Origin: Vampirovibrio chlorellavorus
GTDB taxonomy: Bacteria > Cyanobacteriota > Vampirovibrionia > Vampirovibrionales > Vampirovibrionaceae
Direction of reading: 5' to 3'
Assembly: GCA_001858525.1 (NCBI GenBank)
Contig: CM007359.1
Location: forward strand, 1-64,000
Length of the DNA stretch: 64,000 bases
The notes under the pieces were generated by a model. It was not told the DNA's origin, ran no database searches, and was given only the letters and a program-made list of their open reading frames with translations. Numbering within the stretch: position 1 is the stretch's first letter; every line of letters begins with the position of its first letter. Shown here in pieces: positions 33,953-42,703 of this stretch. The position numbers and the translations under genes were made by a program.

Positions 33953-34129
33953 TTATTGATCTGTCTTATAATGGTAACGCTTCTCTCTTTGAACGATTTG
34001 GCCGATTCTGTTTGGGGTAATGCCATAGGCAAGGGCAATTGCCAAGTGTTTCTCTCCCTTTAGCGCACGCTGAAGGATCTCCAGATTCCTGTTATCGTTT
34101 CGTCGAGGGTCATTTTTACGTTTTCTCAA
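33953..34129 (-). CDS. Small HTH protein, 58 residues
   Basis: A TTG-started frame with GGGAG six bases upstream. The product is basic, with KRKNDPRRNDNRNLEILQRAL then KGEKHLAIALAYGITPNRIGQIV, which has the spacing of a helix-turn-helix of the sigma-region-4 or terminase-small-subunit kind, and two stops in a row at the end. It may be a DNA-binding regulator or a remnant of a larger protein. No partner is evident. Confidence 0.5.
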   Translation of the reverse strand: MRKRKNDPRRNDNRNLEILQRALKGEKHLAIALAYGITPNRIGQIVQREKRYHYKTDQ

Positions 34130-34480
34130 GTTGGGCTCCCTTTTTTGATCTTAAATTTAGCTTTTTGAGAACGCAAATAACAGCGAATATAATTTATGAT
34201 TTTTGGGGAGGGGTTTTGCTTCTGGTTGGGAGGGTGTCCTGAATGCCGATCTTTCCGATGGAGACTTGGCTGCCTTTCGCGAGAAGGCGTCAAAAGTTGT
34301 TGAAGTAACACTTCCTTTGCCTTGGAGATTAAAAGGCATTCTTGACGCCCTCAGATTACCATTTCCAAAATCTTGGGTTTTACACTGTTTAGTGTGCCTT
34401 TTTCTCCTTCTTTTAGGTCTTAAAAGGCGTCTTGTGAGTCCGCACGCTTATGAATAGAGGGTTATGGTTGACCAAATTAA
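34130..34480. other. Intergenic region, no gene supported
   Basis: Two overlapping minus-strand frames of about 60 residues and one plus-strand frame are open here, but none has a ribosome site, a domain or consistent codon use. The segment ends in the terminator at 34481-34516. Confidence 0.4.
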
Positions 34481-34516
34481 AAAAAGCCGCCTTTTTATGA
34501 GACAAGGCGGCTTTTT
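34481..34516. terminator. Bidirectional Rho-independent terminator
   Basis: AAAAAGCCGCC (34481-34491) pairs with GGCGGCTTTTT (34506-34516) over 11 bp with a 14-base loop. T-runs follow on both strands. It ends the exported-protein gene at 34533. Confidence 0.85.
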
Positions 34517-34532
34517 CGCAAATCAGTGATTG

Positions 34533-35123
34533 TTATCGAGCATTCTTGGTAAATGTCAATCCAGTTTTGGGATCTTTAAGTGCCAAGCTGACCTGAGGGG
34601 TCTGTCCAATAAGGGTCAAGGCTTTAAAACTTACTGTTTCGCCTTTTTGGAGCTCGTTTAACTGAATTTGATTCGGAAATTGAATAGACTCTCTTTCAGC
34701 TTTCTTGTTGCTGCTGGAGATTACGCCCAGAATAGGAAGGCCAACGATAATCACGCCACCTACACCTAGTAAAGCGCCCCACCACATATTGGCCCTGGAG
34801 GTATACATTGTCTGAGATGCTGTGACGCCCGTTGTTCCGTTCGTAATGTTTGATGACTGAACCCTTAATGCACCTGGATATTCATTGCTCAGTGTCACTT
34901 GATATGCGGTATACATCTTTTTCAGCTTGCTACGCAAAGGAATAGCAGAGTAGGTCACTCGAATCATATCTCGAGCTTGTTCATCTGTAAGGATGTTTAT
35001 TTCTTTGTTTTCGACTACTGGATGAGTATTATCGGTGTTAGGAGCCGTGGCTGAAATGTCAGACGCTGCGTAAGAAAATGTACTTATGCTGAGTGTTAAA
35101 ATCAGTGCCAATAGTTTTCTCAT
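34533..35123 (-). CDS. Exported membrane-anchored protein, paralogue A
   Basis: A 196-residue protein with a signal peptide (about 1-19, ending SYA) and one glycine-rich hydrophobic segment (about 113-135, WWGALLGVGGVIIVGLPILGV). The parts around it match the neighbour at 35147: IPLRSKLKKMYTAYQVTLSN before the helix, and the ending FPNQIQLNELQKGETVSFKALTLIGQTPQVSLALKDPKTG after it. I know no family for the pair. The soluble C-terminal domain has a beta-rich pattern. Confidence 0.7.
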   Translation of the reverse strand: MRKLLALILTLSISTFSYAASDISATAPNTDNTHPVVENKEINILTDEQARDMIRVTYSAIPLRSKLKKMYTAYQVTLSNEYPGALRVQSSNITNGTTGVTASQTMYTSRANMWWGALLGVGGVIIVGLPILGVISSSNKKAERESIQFPNQIQLNELQKGETVSFKALTLIGQTPQVSLALKDPKTGLTFTKNAR

Positions 35124-35146
35124 TGCTCAATTTCCCTTTCTGTTAA

Positions 35147-35815
35147 TTATTGTGAAATTGTGAAGATTTCACCTGTTTTAGTATCTTTTAGCGTTGCTGT
35201 AATGCCTGGCTGAGTCCCAATTGGGACTAGGCAATTCAGGCTCACAGACTCGCCCGGGTTGAAAACCCCCAGGGAAACCTGGTTGGTAAAGGGCAGTCCT
35301 TCGCGCAAGGCTCTTTTATTTTTAGAACGGTTTACCCCCCAGACTATAGGGGAAGCTACCATGCCAATAACAAGGCCAATGCCAAAGGTCACGAGACCAA
35401 CGAGTAAGCCACCTCCAAGTAAACCAGCAATGGCGGCTCCTGATTTCTTTTGAACCGTTAGGTAGCCTTGCTGACCATCTACACCTCCGGTGACATTTGC
35501 TGAGATTAATTCCAAGGGGTGTTCGGCATTGTTCTGAAGGCTTAACTGTATGCCACTGTATCTTTTGTTCAGGCGGCTAGTCAGTGGAATGGTGTTTTTA
35601 CTGACTCCTATTTGTTCCTGGAGATATGATTGGCTTTCAGAATTCGAAATACTGGGCAGAGAGGTGTTGCTTGTCTTCTCAGGCTCTTTTACAGCGCTGT
35701 TCTCCTCAATGCTGGGAGGCCTTTCTGCAATGACTGCTGGACTGTACCCTGCGAACAGAATTGCAGTGATAAGAAGCATAGCTATATTGGCTTGCCTCTG
35801 ATGTCTAATTATCAT
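35147..35815 (-). CDS. Exported membrane-anchored protein, paralogue B
   Basis: Started at the ATG at 35815, where GGAG stands seven bases upstream and a signal peptide (ANIAMLLITAILFAGYSPAV) follows; a longer frame to 35929 lacks these. The 222-residue product shares the layout of paralogue A: IPLTSRLNKRYSGIQLSL, a long Gly-rich helix pair (AAIAGLLGGGLLVGLVTFGI...), then FTNQVSLGVFNPGESVSLNCLVPIGTQPGITATLKDTKTG. The genes are 23 bases apart in one operon, evidently a tandem duplication. Function unknown; the position next to the polysaccharide locus may be chance. Confidence 0.7.
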   Translation of the reverse strand: MIIRHQRQANIAMLLITAILFAGYSPAVIAERPPSIEENSAVKEPEKTSNTSLPSISNSESQSYLQEQIGVSKNTIPLTSRLNKRYSGIQLSLQNNAEHPLELISANVTGGVDGQQGYLTVQKKSGAAIAGLLGGGLLVGLVTFGIGLVIGMVASPIVWGVNRSKNKRALREGLPFTNQVSLGVFNPGESVSLNCLVPIGTQPGITATLKDTKTGEIFTISQ

Positions 35816-36150
35816 CTTATTTCTCCACGCTGTATCAAGGCCTAAAGCAACAGCAGGGTATTGACGCAACAGCCTCAAAAGCATTACCCCGACAGAGAAC
35901 GCATTGAGCGGATGGTCACTATTAACCACTGGATAATTAAGCCTTACCTAATGATTATTTTAATAAATAAACATTAATAAGGGGAAAGAATTGTCCTCAG
36001 TGTTACAATATTGATACGGGGTACAAGATCCCCGCTGGTGTGGTGTTTAGTAATATGGCAGAACAAAATGAATCTGTCTCGGCCAGTAAGTTTAGGCGGA
36101 CAAAGTGGATTTTTGGCCAAGTAATAAAAGGGTTATGACTTCTCTTGTGC
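35816..36150. other. Intergenic region with a small GC hairpin
   Basis: Between the paralogue pair and galE. CGGGG (36017-36021) can pair with CCCCG (36030-36034). No T-run follows, so it is not a clear terminator. No gene is seen. Confidence 0.4.
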
Positions 36151-37125
36151 TTAAAACCGTCTGTTTACTTCCCATTGCCAAGCGGAATGAATGATAGTTT
36201 TTAAGTTGCTGTTCTTAGGAATCCAGTTCAACTTGTCCTTCACCAGTTGAGATTGAGCCACCAATACGGATGGATCCCCTTCCCTCCTGGTTATTTCAAT
36301 TGTTGGAATAGGATGCCCTGTTACTTCTCTGCATGTTTCAATGACTTCTTTAACTGAGTAGCCGGATCCAGTACCCAGGTTAAGTGTAATACTCTCTCCA
36401 GAGGCAGACTTAAGATATTCAAGCGCTTTTATATGAGCATCTGCCAGGTCTGTGACATGAATGTAGTCCCGAATACAGGTTCCATCTGGAGTAGGGTAGT
36501 CCGTGCCAAAGATATTCAAATGAGGCTTTTCGCCCTTGGCAACTTTCAAGGCCAAAGGAATGAGATGGGTCTCTGGATCATGGCTCTCGCCAATTTGACC
36601 GTCTAAGTCTGCTCCACAGGCATTAAAGTATCGAAGGCGCACGGACTTTAATGCATAGGCATTGTTATAGTACTCCAGTATGCTTTCAACCATCCGTTTA
36701 GACTCAGCATAGGCATTGATTGGCCGAATGGGGTGTTTTTCATCCAGCGGTACATATTCTGGATTTCCATAAATCGAGCAAGTCGAAGAAAATACAAATT
36801 TTAAAACACCAAACTCGATCATTGTATCCAGCAGCTGAAGAGTGTTTTTTGTGTTGTTGTTGAAGTATTTATGGGGAAGGAGATTTGACTCACCGACAAT
36901 TGAGAATGCTGCAAAGTGAATAACTGCATCAATTGAATATTTTTTAAATATACTTCTTATGGCTTTCTGATCTTGGAGATCAACCTGCTCAAAATGAGGG
37001 GTCAGAACGGCCTCTCTGTGTCCTTGGCTTAAATTGTCCAAAACAACAACTTCGTAGCCAATTCGGAGAAGTTCTTTGACAGTGTGACTTCCAATGTACC
37101 CGGCACCACCAGTAACAAGAATCAT
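36151..37125 (-). CDS. galE: UDP-glucose 4-epimerase GalE
   Basis: A 324-residue short-chain dehydrogenase of the GalE type, converting UDP-glucose and UDP-galactose with bound NAD. GGAGYIGSHT is the NAD loop at the N-terminus, SSTCSIYG holds the catalytic serine region, and YAESK the Tyr-x3-Lys pair. The substrate region RYFNACGAD and the closing YPTPDGTCIRDYIHVTDLA are diagnostic. Its start overlaps the stop of the nucleotidyltransferase gene by 4 bases. It would supply galactose-type precursors to the polymer. Confidence 0.93.
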   Translation of the reverse strand: MILVTGGAGYIGSHTVKELLRIGYEVVVLDNLSQGHREAVLTPHFEQVDLQDQKAIRSIFKKYSIDAVIHFAAFSIVGESNLLPHKYFNNNTKNTLQLLDTMIEFGVLKFVFSSTCSIYGNPEYVPLDEKHPIRPINAYAESKRMVESILEYYNNAYALKSVRLRYFNACGADLDGQIGESHDPETHLIPLALKVAKGEKPHLNIFGTDYPTPDGTCIRDYIHVTDLADAHIKALEYLKSASGESITLNLGTGSGYSVKEVIETCREVTGHPIPTIEITRREGDPSVLVAQSQLVKDKLNWIPKNSNLKTIIHSAWQWEVNRRF

Positions 37126-38486
37126 AAGGCATTTACCTCTTGAAACGGTCGTCCAACGATGACATTGCCGGATAGTTGGGCTGATTCTTGCTCAGCAATT
37201 TCTGCGGTTCTTTCCCAATAAATGATGCCATCACTATAGTAATCGTCTCGGTTTGCGGGCAGAGGCAGTGTCGTCTTCCCTGCATATAAATCGTGGATGG
37301 TCTCAATGTATTGAGAAGGATTTCCAATGTCATTCCAATAACCATTAACAGTTTGAGCCCATACAGAGCCTAGGGCTGGCTGCTTCTGGCTCAGATTGAG
37401 GAGTGCTGGGAATATATCACTGGCAAAATCAATGGGGACTTCGCTAGGCAGCGGTGTGTTGTTTTCTCTTGCTTTTTCTTGTGCTGTTTTGAGTAGGTCG
37501 TTATAGATTTCTGGTATGAGGGAAAAGGCTTTAGGTGAGAAAATGTAGAAGCCGGTATTTCCTAGCCGAGATAAGGCATCTTCTTGTTTAGGCTTTTCTT
37601 GGAAAGCAATAATTTTTCCTGATTGTCCATCTGAGCCAGATTGGTCTGTAACAATGATGCCAAACTTGTCGACATCTCTTTCTGCCACTATTTGGCAGCC
37701 AATTGTGAGGAGCGCATTGTTGGTAACATGTGCTTCCATCAGCTCGCTGAAATTGGCATCACTGACAGAGTCACCTTGCACGACTAATAATGCTTCCTTT
37801 TGGTTCAAAAGAGGCTTAAATGAGTCGTCTGTAAGCATTTTACGAAGCCCGCCCGCTGTACCAGAGGGCTCGGCCTCATCAATATAGGCAACTTGGACGT
37901 TTGGACATCTGGAAAGGCTTGCCTTCAGTGACTCTGGTTTAAAATAGGTGTTGACGATGATGTTTTGAAAACCGTGGGTAGCCAAGCCATTTGCAATGCA
38001 TTCAATGACACTTTTATCTCCAGTCAAGGGCACGGCGGGTTTTGAGTAGTTTGTGGTGTCTCCCGAGATTCGCTCAAAACGAGTTGCTAATCCAGCACCG
38101 AGAATAGTGGCTTGGTGACTATGTGTCTGTACTGTTATGGGTTTGGAATGACTTTCCTGCTTGTGTTTACTGGGGGTCAATACGTCACCGGATAGCTCTA
38201 ATTCAATATTTCCCACATTAATTTTCGATCCTGGCAGCCCGAAATATTTGACTCCTAAAGGTGAGCTAATAATAGCCATTAGGCCACCTTTGCCTGAGAA
38301 TATCTCGACTTCATGTGTTGTTGGGCTTGATAGAATTACAAACCCCAATTTTTTCTCGGACTTTTGGTCTAAAATATGATAAATTCTTGGATTATCGCTG
38401 ACCTTTAATACTACTTGAGTAGCGCCATCTTGGTGATGAAGTTTTATGGTGCTAGTATTGGTGGAAGCCATTGATGTCATGTTCAT
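37122..38486 (-). CDS. Sugar nucleotidyltransferase with extra N-terminal domain
   Basis: A 454-residue protein. Residues about 127-430 are an NTP-transferase domain: ATILGAGLATRFERI (the GxGxRF-type loop), KPAVPLTGDKSVIE, QGDSVSDANFSELM and a closing region with GYWNDIGNPSQYIETIHDLY as in mannose-1-phosphate guanylyltransferases. The sugar and nucleotide cannot be told from sequence. The first ~115 residues are an added beta-rich domain (VVLKVSDNPRIYHIL, LGFVILSSPTTHEVEIFSG) I cannot place, joined by a polar linker. It overlaps galE by 4 bases, so both are made together for precursor supply. Confidence 0.8.
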   Translation of the reverse strand: MNMTSMASTNTSTIKLHHQDGATQVVLKVSDNPRIYHILDQKSEKKLGFVILSSPTTHEVEIFSGKGGLMAIISSPLGVKYFGLPGSKINVGNIELELSGDVLTPSKHKQESHSKPITVQTHSHQATILGAGLATRFERISGDTTNYSKPAVPLTGDKSVIECIANGLATHGFQNIIVNTYFKPESLKASLSRCPNVQVAYIDEAEPSGTAGGLRKMLTDDSFKPLLNQKEALLVVQGDSVSDANFSELMEAHVTNNALLTIGCQIVAERDVDKFGIIVTDQSGSDGQSGKIIAFQEKPKQEDALSRLGNTGFYIFSPKAFSLIPEIYNDLLKTAQEKARENNTPLPSEVPIDFASDIFPALLNLSQKQPALGSVWAQTVNGYWNDIGNPSQYIETIHDLYAGKTTLPLPANRDDYYSDGIIYWERTAEIAEQESAQLSGNVIVGRPFQEVNAL

Positions 38487-38564
38487 ACCTATTGATTGCT
38501 GGATATGGGGGTATCATTCTACAGTCATAGTGCTTTGTTAACTATTGATTAAAGAATTTTAAGA

Positions 38565-38774
38565 ATGCTAAAAATTTCATATGGAATTGCTATAGTCGTT
38601 ATTGGTTTCTGTATATATTCATTGGGTTTTTTCTCTGGAATTACCTATGAAGGTCATTTAGCTCGGTGGAGTAACAATTTTGATCTTTCAGACATCATTA
38701 GCACTTTAATTATTGTAGCCTTGCTGATTGCATTGATATTGAGCTTAATGGCTCGTAACAAAAAAAATGAATGA
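38565..38774 (+). CDS. Small two-helix membrane protein
   Basis: A 69-residue frame with two hydrophobic helices (about 5-26 and 43-62) and a lysine/asparagine-rich end. The pattern is membrane-protein-like rather than random, but the ribosome site is weak (TTAAGA next to the ATG). It is divergent from the nucleotidyltransferase gene. No family is recognised. Confidence 0.4.
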   Translation: MLKISYGIAIVVIGFCIYSLGFFSGITYEGHLARWSNNFDLSDIISTLIIVALLIALILSLMARNKKNE

Positions 38775-38898
38775 AATTGATTGTAGGTTGCGACCTTTGA
38801 TAATTGAGAGTTTGATTTCTGTAACATTGCTATGATGGATGGGAGTGCAAATTATCCTGGGCAGGTCAGAGTGAAATGGTTTTATTAAGGGTTTTGCC

Positions 38899-40263
38899 TT
38901 AGGTTAATAAGTCGGCCCGCTCCCGTTGCGTTTCTGATTCATCCACCTCGGTGGCATCCACACCGGGACGGCCCACGCAGTAGTATTCAAAACCCCGGCG
39001 GCCCATCCGCTCAATCTCGTACTGATTGCGGCCATCAAAAATAACGGCCCGCTTCATCAGCGTTTTCATCTTGTCAAAATCCGGACGGCGGAACTCATTC
39101 CACTCGGTCACCAGTAACAAGGCATCGGCGCCACCCAAAGCCTCATAAGCGGTCTCGGTATAGGCAATTTTCTCGCCAAAAATCTGGCGGGCCACATCGG
39201 TAGCCTTGGGGTCAAAGGCCTTGATTTTGGCCCCTTTGGCCAACAGGGCTTCAATAATGGTTTTACTGGGCGCTTCCCGCAGGTCATCGGTACGGGGCTT
39301 GAAGGCCAAGCCCCACATGGCAAAGGTTTTGCCTTTCACATCGCTTTCAAAGTAAGCCAGCACCTTATCGATGAAATCCTGACGCTGCTGATCGTTTTTC
39401 TGATCCACCGCTTCCAGAATGTTCATCTGGTGCCCGTTTTCCTGACCGGTTTTAATCAGGGCTTTCACATCCTTGGGGAAGCAAGAGCCCCCGTATCCCA
39501 GGCCGGGAAACAAAAACTGCGGCCCAATACGATTGTCGGTGGAAATGCCGGTGCGCACCATGGAAATATCAGCGCCCACTTTTTCGCACAGGGTACTCAT
39601 TTCATTGATAAAGGAAATTTTGGTGGCCAAAAAGGCATTGGCCGCGTACTTGGTCATCTCGGCGGATTTAATGTCCATGTTGATGATGGGATTTCCGGTG
39701 CGCAGAAAGGGCCCGTACAGCTCTCGCATAATGTCAAAGGCCCGTTGATTATCGGCCCCAATGACCACCCGATCCGGTTTCAGGAAGTCATCCACAGCCG
39801 CCCCTTGCTTCAAGAATTCCGGGTTGGACACGATAGAAAACTCATGATCAGTCGTTTCGGCTACAATGGCCCGAATTTGATCGGCAGTACCCACCGGGAC
39901 GGTACTTTTGGTGACAATCACCCGGTAACCATCCATGGCCTTGGCAATTTGACGGGCCACCCCGAATACGGCGCCTAAATCAGCGGAGCCATCCGCTTTT
40001 TCCGGTGTTCCCACGGCAATAATACAAATCAGGGACTTTTGAACCGCTTCATCCAGATTGGTGGTGAAAGACAAGCGTTCTTCCTTGGTGTTGGAGCGGA
40101 TTAACTCTTCCAAGCCCGGCTCATAAATGGGCACCTGCCCCAGCCGTAAAGCGTCGATTTTGGCGGGGTTGTTATCCACGCAAATGACATCGTTTCCCAT
40201 TTCGGCCAAGCAAGTTCCGGCCACCAGGCCCACATATCCGGTTCCAACAACGCATACTTTCAT
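38899..40263 (-). CDS. ugd: UDP-glucose 6-dehydrogenase
   Basis: A 454-residue UDP-glucose/GDP-mannose dehydrogenase, oxidising UDP-glucose to UDP-glucuronate. The start is the ATG at 40263, with AGGG upstream and the canonical opening MKVCVVGTGYVGLVAG; a longer frame to 40359 is not needed. The catalytic cysteine is in GYGGSCFPKD, NPEFLKQGAA and KSTVPVGTADQ are present, and the C-terminal domain with AFDPKA is complete. Its codon use is visibly GC-richer than the AT-rich glycosyltransferase genes nearby. It has its own promoter region rather than a tight operon. Confidence 0.93.
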   Translation of the reverse strand: MKVCVVGTGYVGLVAGTCLAEMGNDVICVDNNPAKIDALRLGQVPIYEPGLEELIRSNTKEERLSFTTNLDEAVQKSLICIIAVGTPEKADGSADLGAVFGVARQIAKAMDGYRVIVTKSTVPVGTADQIRAIVAETTDHEFSIVSNPEFLKQGAAVDDFLKPDRVVIGADNQRAFDIMRELYGPFLRTGNPIINMDIKSAEMTKYAANAFLATKISFINEMSTLCEKVGADISMVRTGISTDNRIGPQFLFPGLGYGGSCFPKDVKALIKTGQENGHQMNILEAVDQKNDQQRQDFIDKVLAYFESDVKGKTFAMWGLAFKPRTDDLREAPSKTIIEALLAKGAKIKAFDPKATDVARQIFGEKIAYTETAYEALGGADALLLVTEWNEFRRPDFDKMKTLMKRAVIFDGRNQYEIERMGRRGFEYYCVGRPGVDATEVDESETQRERADLLT

Positions 40264-40365
40264 AATGAAATTTTCCCTTTTGGTGCGAGAATAAATATTG
40301 ATTGTTTTGCCGTGAAGTGATGTGGAATACTCTACAGGCAATAATAACGAACAAATCAAGAGCCT

Positions 40366-41217
40366 TTAAAGAGCAGTATGCTTGTTCTGTATGGAGTTCT
40401 TTTGTAGGTGCAAGGCAATGGATTGCTTAAAGATTCTAAGCAGGAATTCCGGGTTTCCGAAAATATATCGTTCGAACATGCGCTTAGGCTCTAGGCAAAA
40501 ACGGAAAAGCCATTCCAAGCCAAGATCGCCCAACCACGTGGGGCAGCGCTTCACTTTGTTGCTTAAGTAATCTAAAGTGGCACCGAAAGGGAAAAAAGCT
40601 TTTACCTTCAACTGGTGCATATTATCTTGAATCCAAAACTCTTGGAGAGGCATTCCAAAACCTACAAATAGAATATCTGGTTGCAGGGCGTTAATTTTAC
40701 TGATTACCTCAGCCTCAAGTTCTTTGTCTTTAAAAATATAGCCATGATGACAGCCAAGGACTGTGTGGTTGGGAACTTTTGTGGCGAGGTTCTTTAATGC
40801 TGATTCTGCTACACCTGGCTCACCAGCCAGGAAGAAAGCAGTTAATTTCTCATCGGCTAATCTTTGCAATAGTGCTGGCAGATAGTCTCCCGCAGCCAGA
40901 CGGCAGGGAATCTCTTCAACAGGTAGGATCTTAGATGCGATTCGTATACCGGCCCCATCACAAATCATGGTTTTGGCGCTTTGCATAATTTTTCGGAATC
41001 GAGAATTCTTTCTGGCGATATTAGACCCGTGTACGTTGACACTGAAAATATTTGCCTGTCCAGGATTTCTGATGTCACATACAATCCGGTCTAACATCGA
41101 ATGTAGGGTAGGAAAAGCATCCACCTTAATACCATCAATATCGACTTGGCCAATATTGTCTTGAATCAACTCAAGGCTGGTGACTTTGAGTGCCTCAACT
41201 ACATTCGGGGATCGCAT
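40366..41217 (-). CDS. WecG/TagA/CpsF-family glycosyltransferase
   Basis: A 283-residue GT26-type transferase. Family marks are SVNVHGSNIARKN, MICDGAGI, FFLAGEPGVAESAL, LGCHHGYI, QPDILFVGFGMPLQEFW and VKAFFPFGATLDYLSNKVKRCPTWLGDLGLEWLFR. Members add the second or a late sugar to the lipid-linked intermediate (ManNAc, or glucuronate in GumK-like pathways). Which sugar is used here cannot be read from sequence. It precedes the initiating phosphotransferase on the same strand by 41 bases. Confidence 0.9.
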   Translation of the reverse strand: MRSPNVVEALKVTSLELIQDNIGQVDIDGIKVDAFPTLHSMLDRIVCDIRNPGQANIFSVNVHGSNIARKNSRFRKIMQSAKTMICDGAGIRIASKILPVEEIPCRLAAGDYLPALLQRLADEKLTAFFLAGEPGVAESALKNLATKVPNHTVLGCHHGYIFKDKELEAEVISKINALQPDILFVGFGMPLQEFWIQDNMHQLKVKAFFPFGATLDYLSNKVKRCPTWLGDLGLEWLFRFCLEPKRMFERYIFGNPEFLLRIFKQSIALHLQKNSIQNKHTAL

Positions 41218-41258
41218 TCAGGTGATATTCTCCGTATATTTATAGAATGGGAAGTCAG

Positions 41259-41972
41259 TTAATAAGCACCTTTTTTTAAGAGTACGCAAGGAACAGTCTT
41301 GAATAGGATTACAATATCAGTCCATAAACTCCAGCGCTGAACGTAGTTCAGCTCAAGGTTGCACAGCTGATCAAAGGTTAGATCTGACCTTCCACTGACC
41401 TGCCAGGGGCCTGTCATTCCTGGTATTATTGAAAATCTTGATGTGTAGGGGTATTCAAAACTTTTGCTCTCTTTGGGGACAAATGGCCTAGGCCCCACAA
41501 GACTCATCTCGCCTTTCACAACATTAAAAAGCTGTGGAAACTCATCCAGACTGTACTTTCGAAGAAATTTGCCAAGTGGAGTAACTCGTGTGTCATTCTT
41601 TAACTTGAAAAGTCCTCCCTGTAGGTTCATTTCTTTTCTGATACGACTCCATTGCTGATCCGCGTCTTGTACCATGGTTCGAAATTTATACATATGGATT
41701 GGTTGATAATCTTTTCCAACACGCAAACTTTTGTATATTATTGGTCCCGGGGAACTAAATCGGACTAACAGGGCAATAGCGATTAACATCGGAGAAATGA
41801 TGATGATGCCAATTATTGCAAGCAATAAATCAGCCACTCTCTTTAAGACCAACTGAAAGCTTCTGCCAGGTGATGATTCAAACAATACTGTTTTGGAGAA
41901 GTCACTTTGATCAATTTTTATTGTATTATCTAAGCCTGCAGAATGGCTCCGCACTAGCATTTCCGTAGACAA
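41259..41972 (-). CDS. Undecaprenyl-phosphate sugar phosphotransferase
   Basis: A 237-residue polyprenol-phosphate hexose-1-phosphate transferase. One hydrophobic helix (about 47-70) anchors it. The family blocks are [58 protein letters not shown] and [12 protein letters not shown]. It should begin each repeat unit by moving a sugar phosphate onto undecaprenyl phosphate. It is of the short form with only the catalytic part, lacking the four-helix WbaP head. The start is TTG, with an alternative ATG nine bases on. Confidence 0.92.
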   Translation of the reverse strand: MSTEMLVRSHSAGLDNTIKIDQSDFSKTVLFESSPGRSFQLVLKRVADLLLAIIGIIIISPMLIAIALLVRFSSPGPIIYKSLRVGKDYQPIHMYKFRTMVQDADQQWSRIRKEMNLQGGLFKLKNDTRVTPLGKFLRKYSLDEFPQLFNVVKGEMSLVGPRPFVPKESKSFEYPYTSRFSIIPGMTGPWQVSGRSDLTFDQLCNLELNYVQRWSLWTDIVILFKTVPCVLLKKGAY

Positions 41973-42703
41973 GTCTTATTTTCCTTCTGTGGTTGTATAG
42001 CTCAAATAGGTGACTTTATGATGGGCAAATCCAAACTTTTATAAAGATGAGAGAGGATGAAAAAGATAATATAACTTTGAAAAAGTGACAATGCCATTTT
42101 AACACTTGAGAAAAACAACCTGTCAAGTGAGGCTTGTCTAGCCTGTCTTTGAATAAAAAAACAATTGACTTTCTTGGAACACGCTTATATATTTGTGTTT
42201 CAAACTTCGTCAATCTCTTGTATGTGTATTTAATATAAAAATTCACCTTGGTTGAGATGAGTCACCTAGCTCGAAGGTCAATCTCTGCTTTCTATCTGAG
42301 ATTGTAAACACTGTATAACCCCTCGGGATATTATTCTGTGGGCGAAAAAATAGGAATAGCCCCTTTCCCGATTGCATTTGATTGATTCTGAATCTTGTGA
42401 TTGGGTTTGCGTTGTGGTTTTATTGAAAGACAATGTTATAAGGGTAGGTGTTTCTGAAACAGCTAGACGTCGACGTTTTTTTGACGGGAGAAGTTACAAA
42501 TTATTAACTTTACATGCAATTTTAATTGCTGCTTTGCTTTAAAAAAACTATAAACTAGAGCAATTGAAAAAATATCTGATTTTATACTGACTCGCCGCCG
42601 GACTTTTATCTCTCTTTAACTTCTAGTTTGCATTTCGCCTTAGCAATTACTTGATCGCCCTGTTATTTTATATTCATCACATCAATAATGTTGGACTGTA
42701 TAG
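41973..42703. other. Divergent intergenic region of the polysaccharide locus
   Basis: 731 bases separate the initiating transferase from the rightward export operon. The DNA is AT-rich and carries a probable rightward promoter (next entry). A minus-strand 76-codon frame is open here but has no ribosome site. No JUMPstart element was seen. Confidence 0.5.
42526..42554 (+). promoter_or_regulatory. Probable promoter of the rightward polysaccharide operon
   Basis: TTGCTG (42526-42531), 17 bases, then TATAAA (42549-42554). It points toward the export gene and leaves a leader of about 140 bases. Confidence 0.5.

Noticed and set aside
37122-38486. FSG in the nucleotidyltransferase (VEIFSGKGG) as a third tagged protein
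   Set aside because: It lies within a structured beta domain rather than a disordered head; chance is likely.
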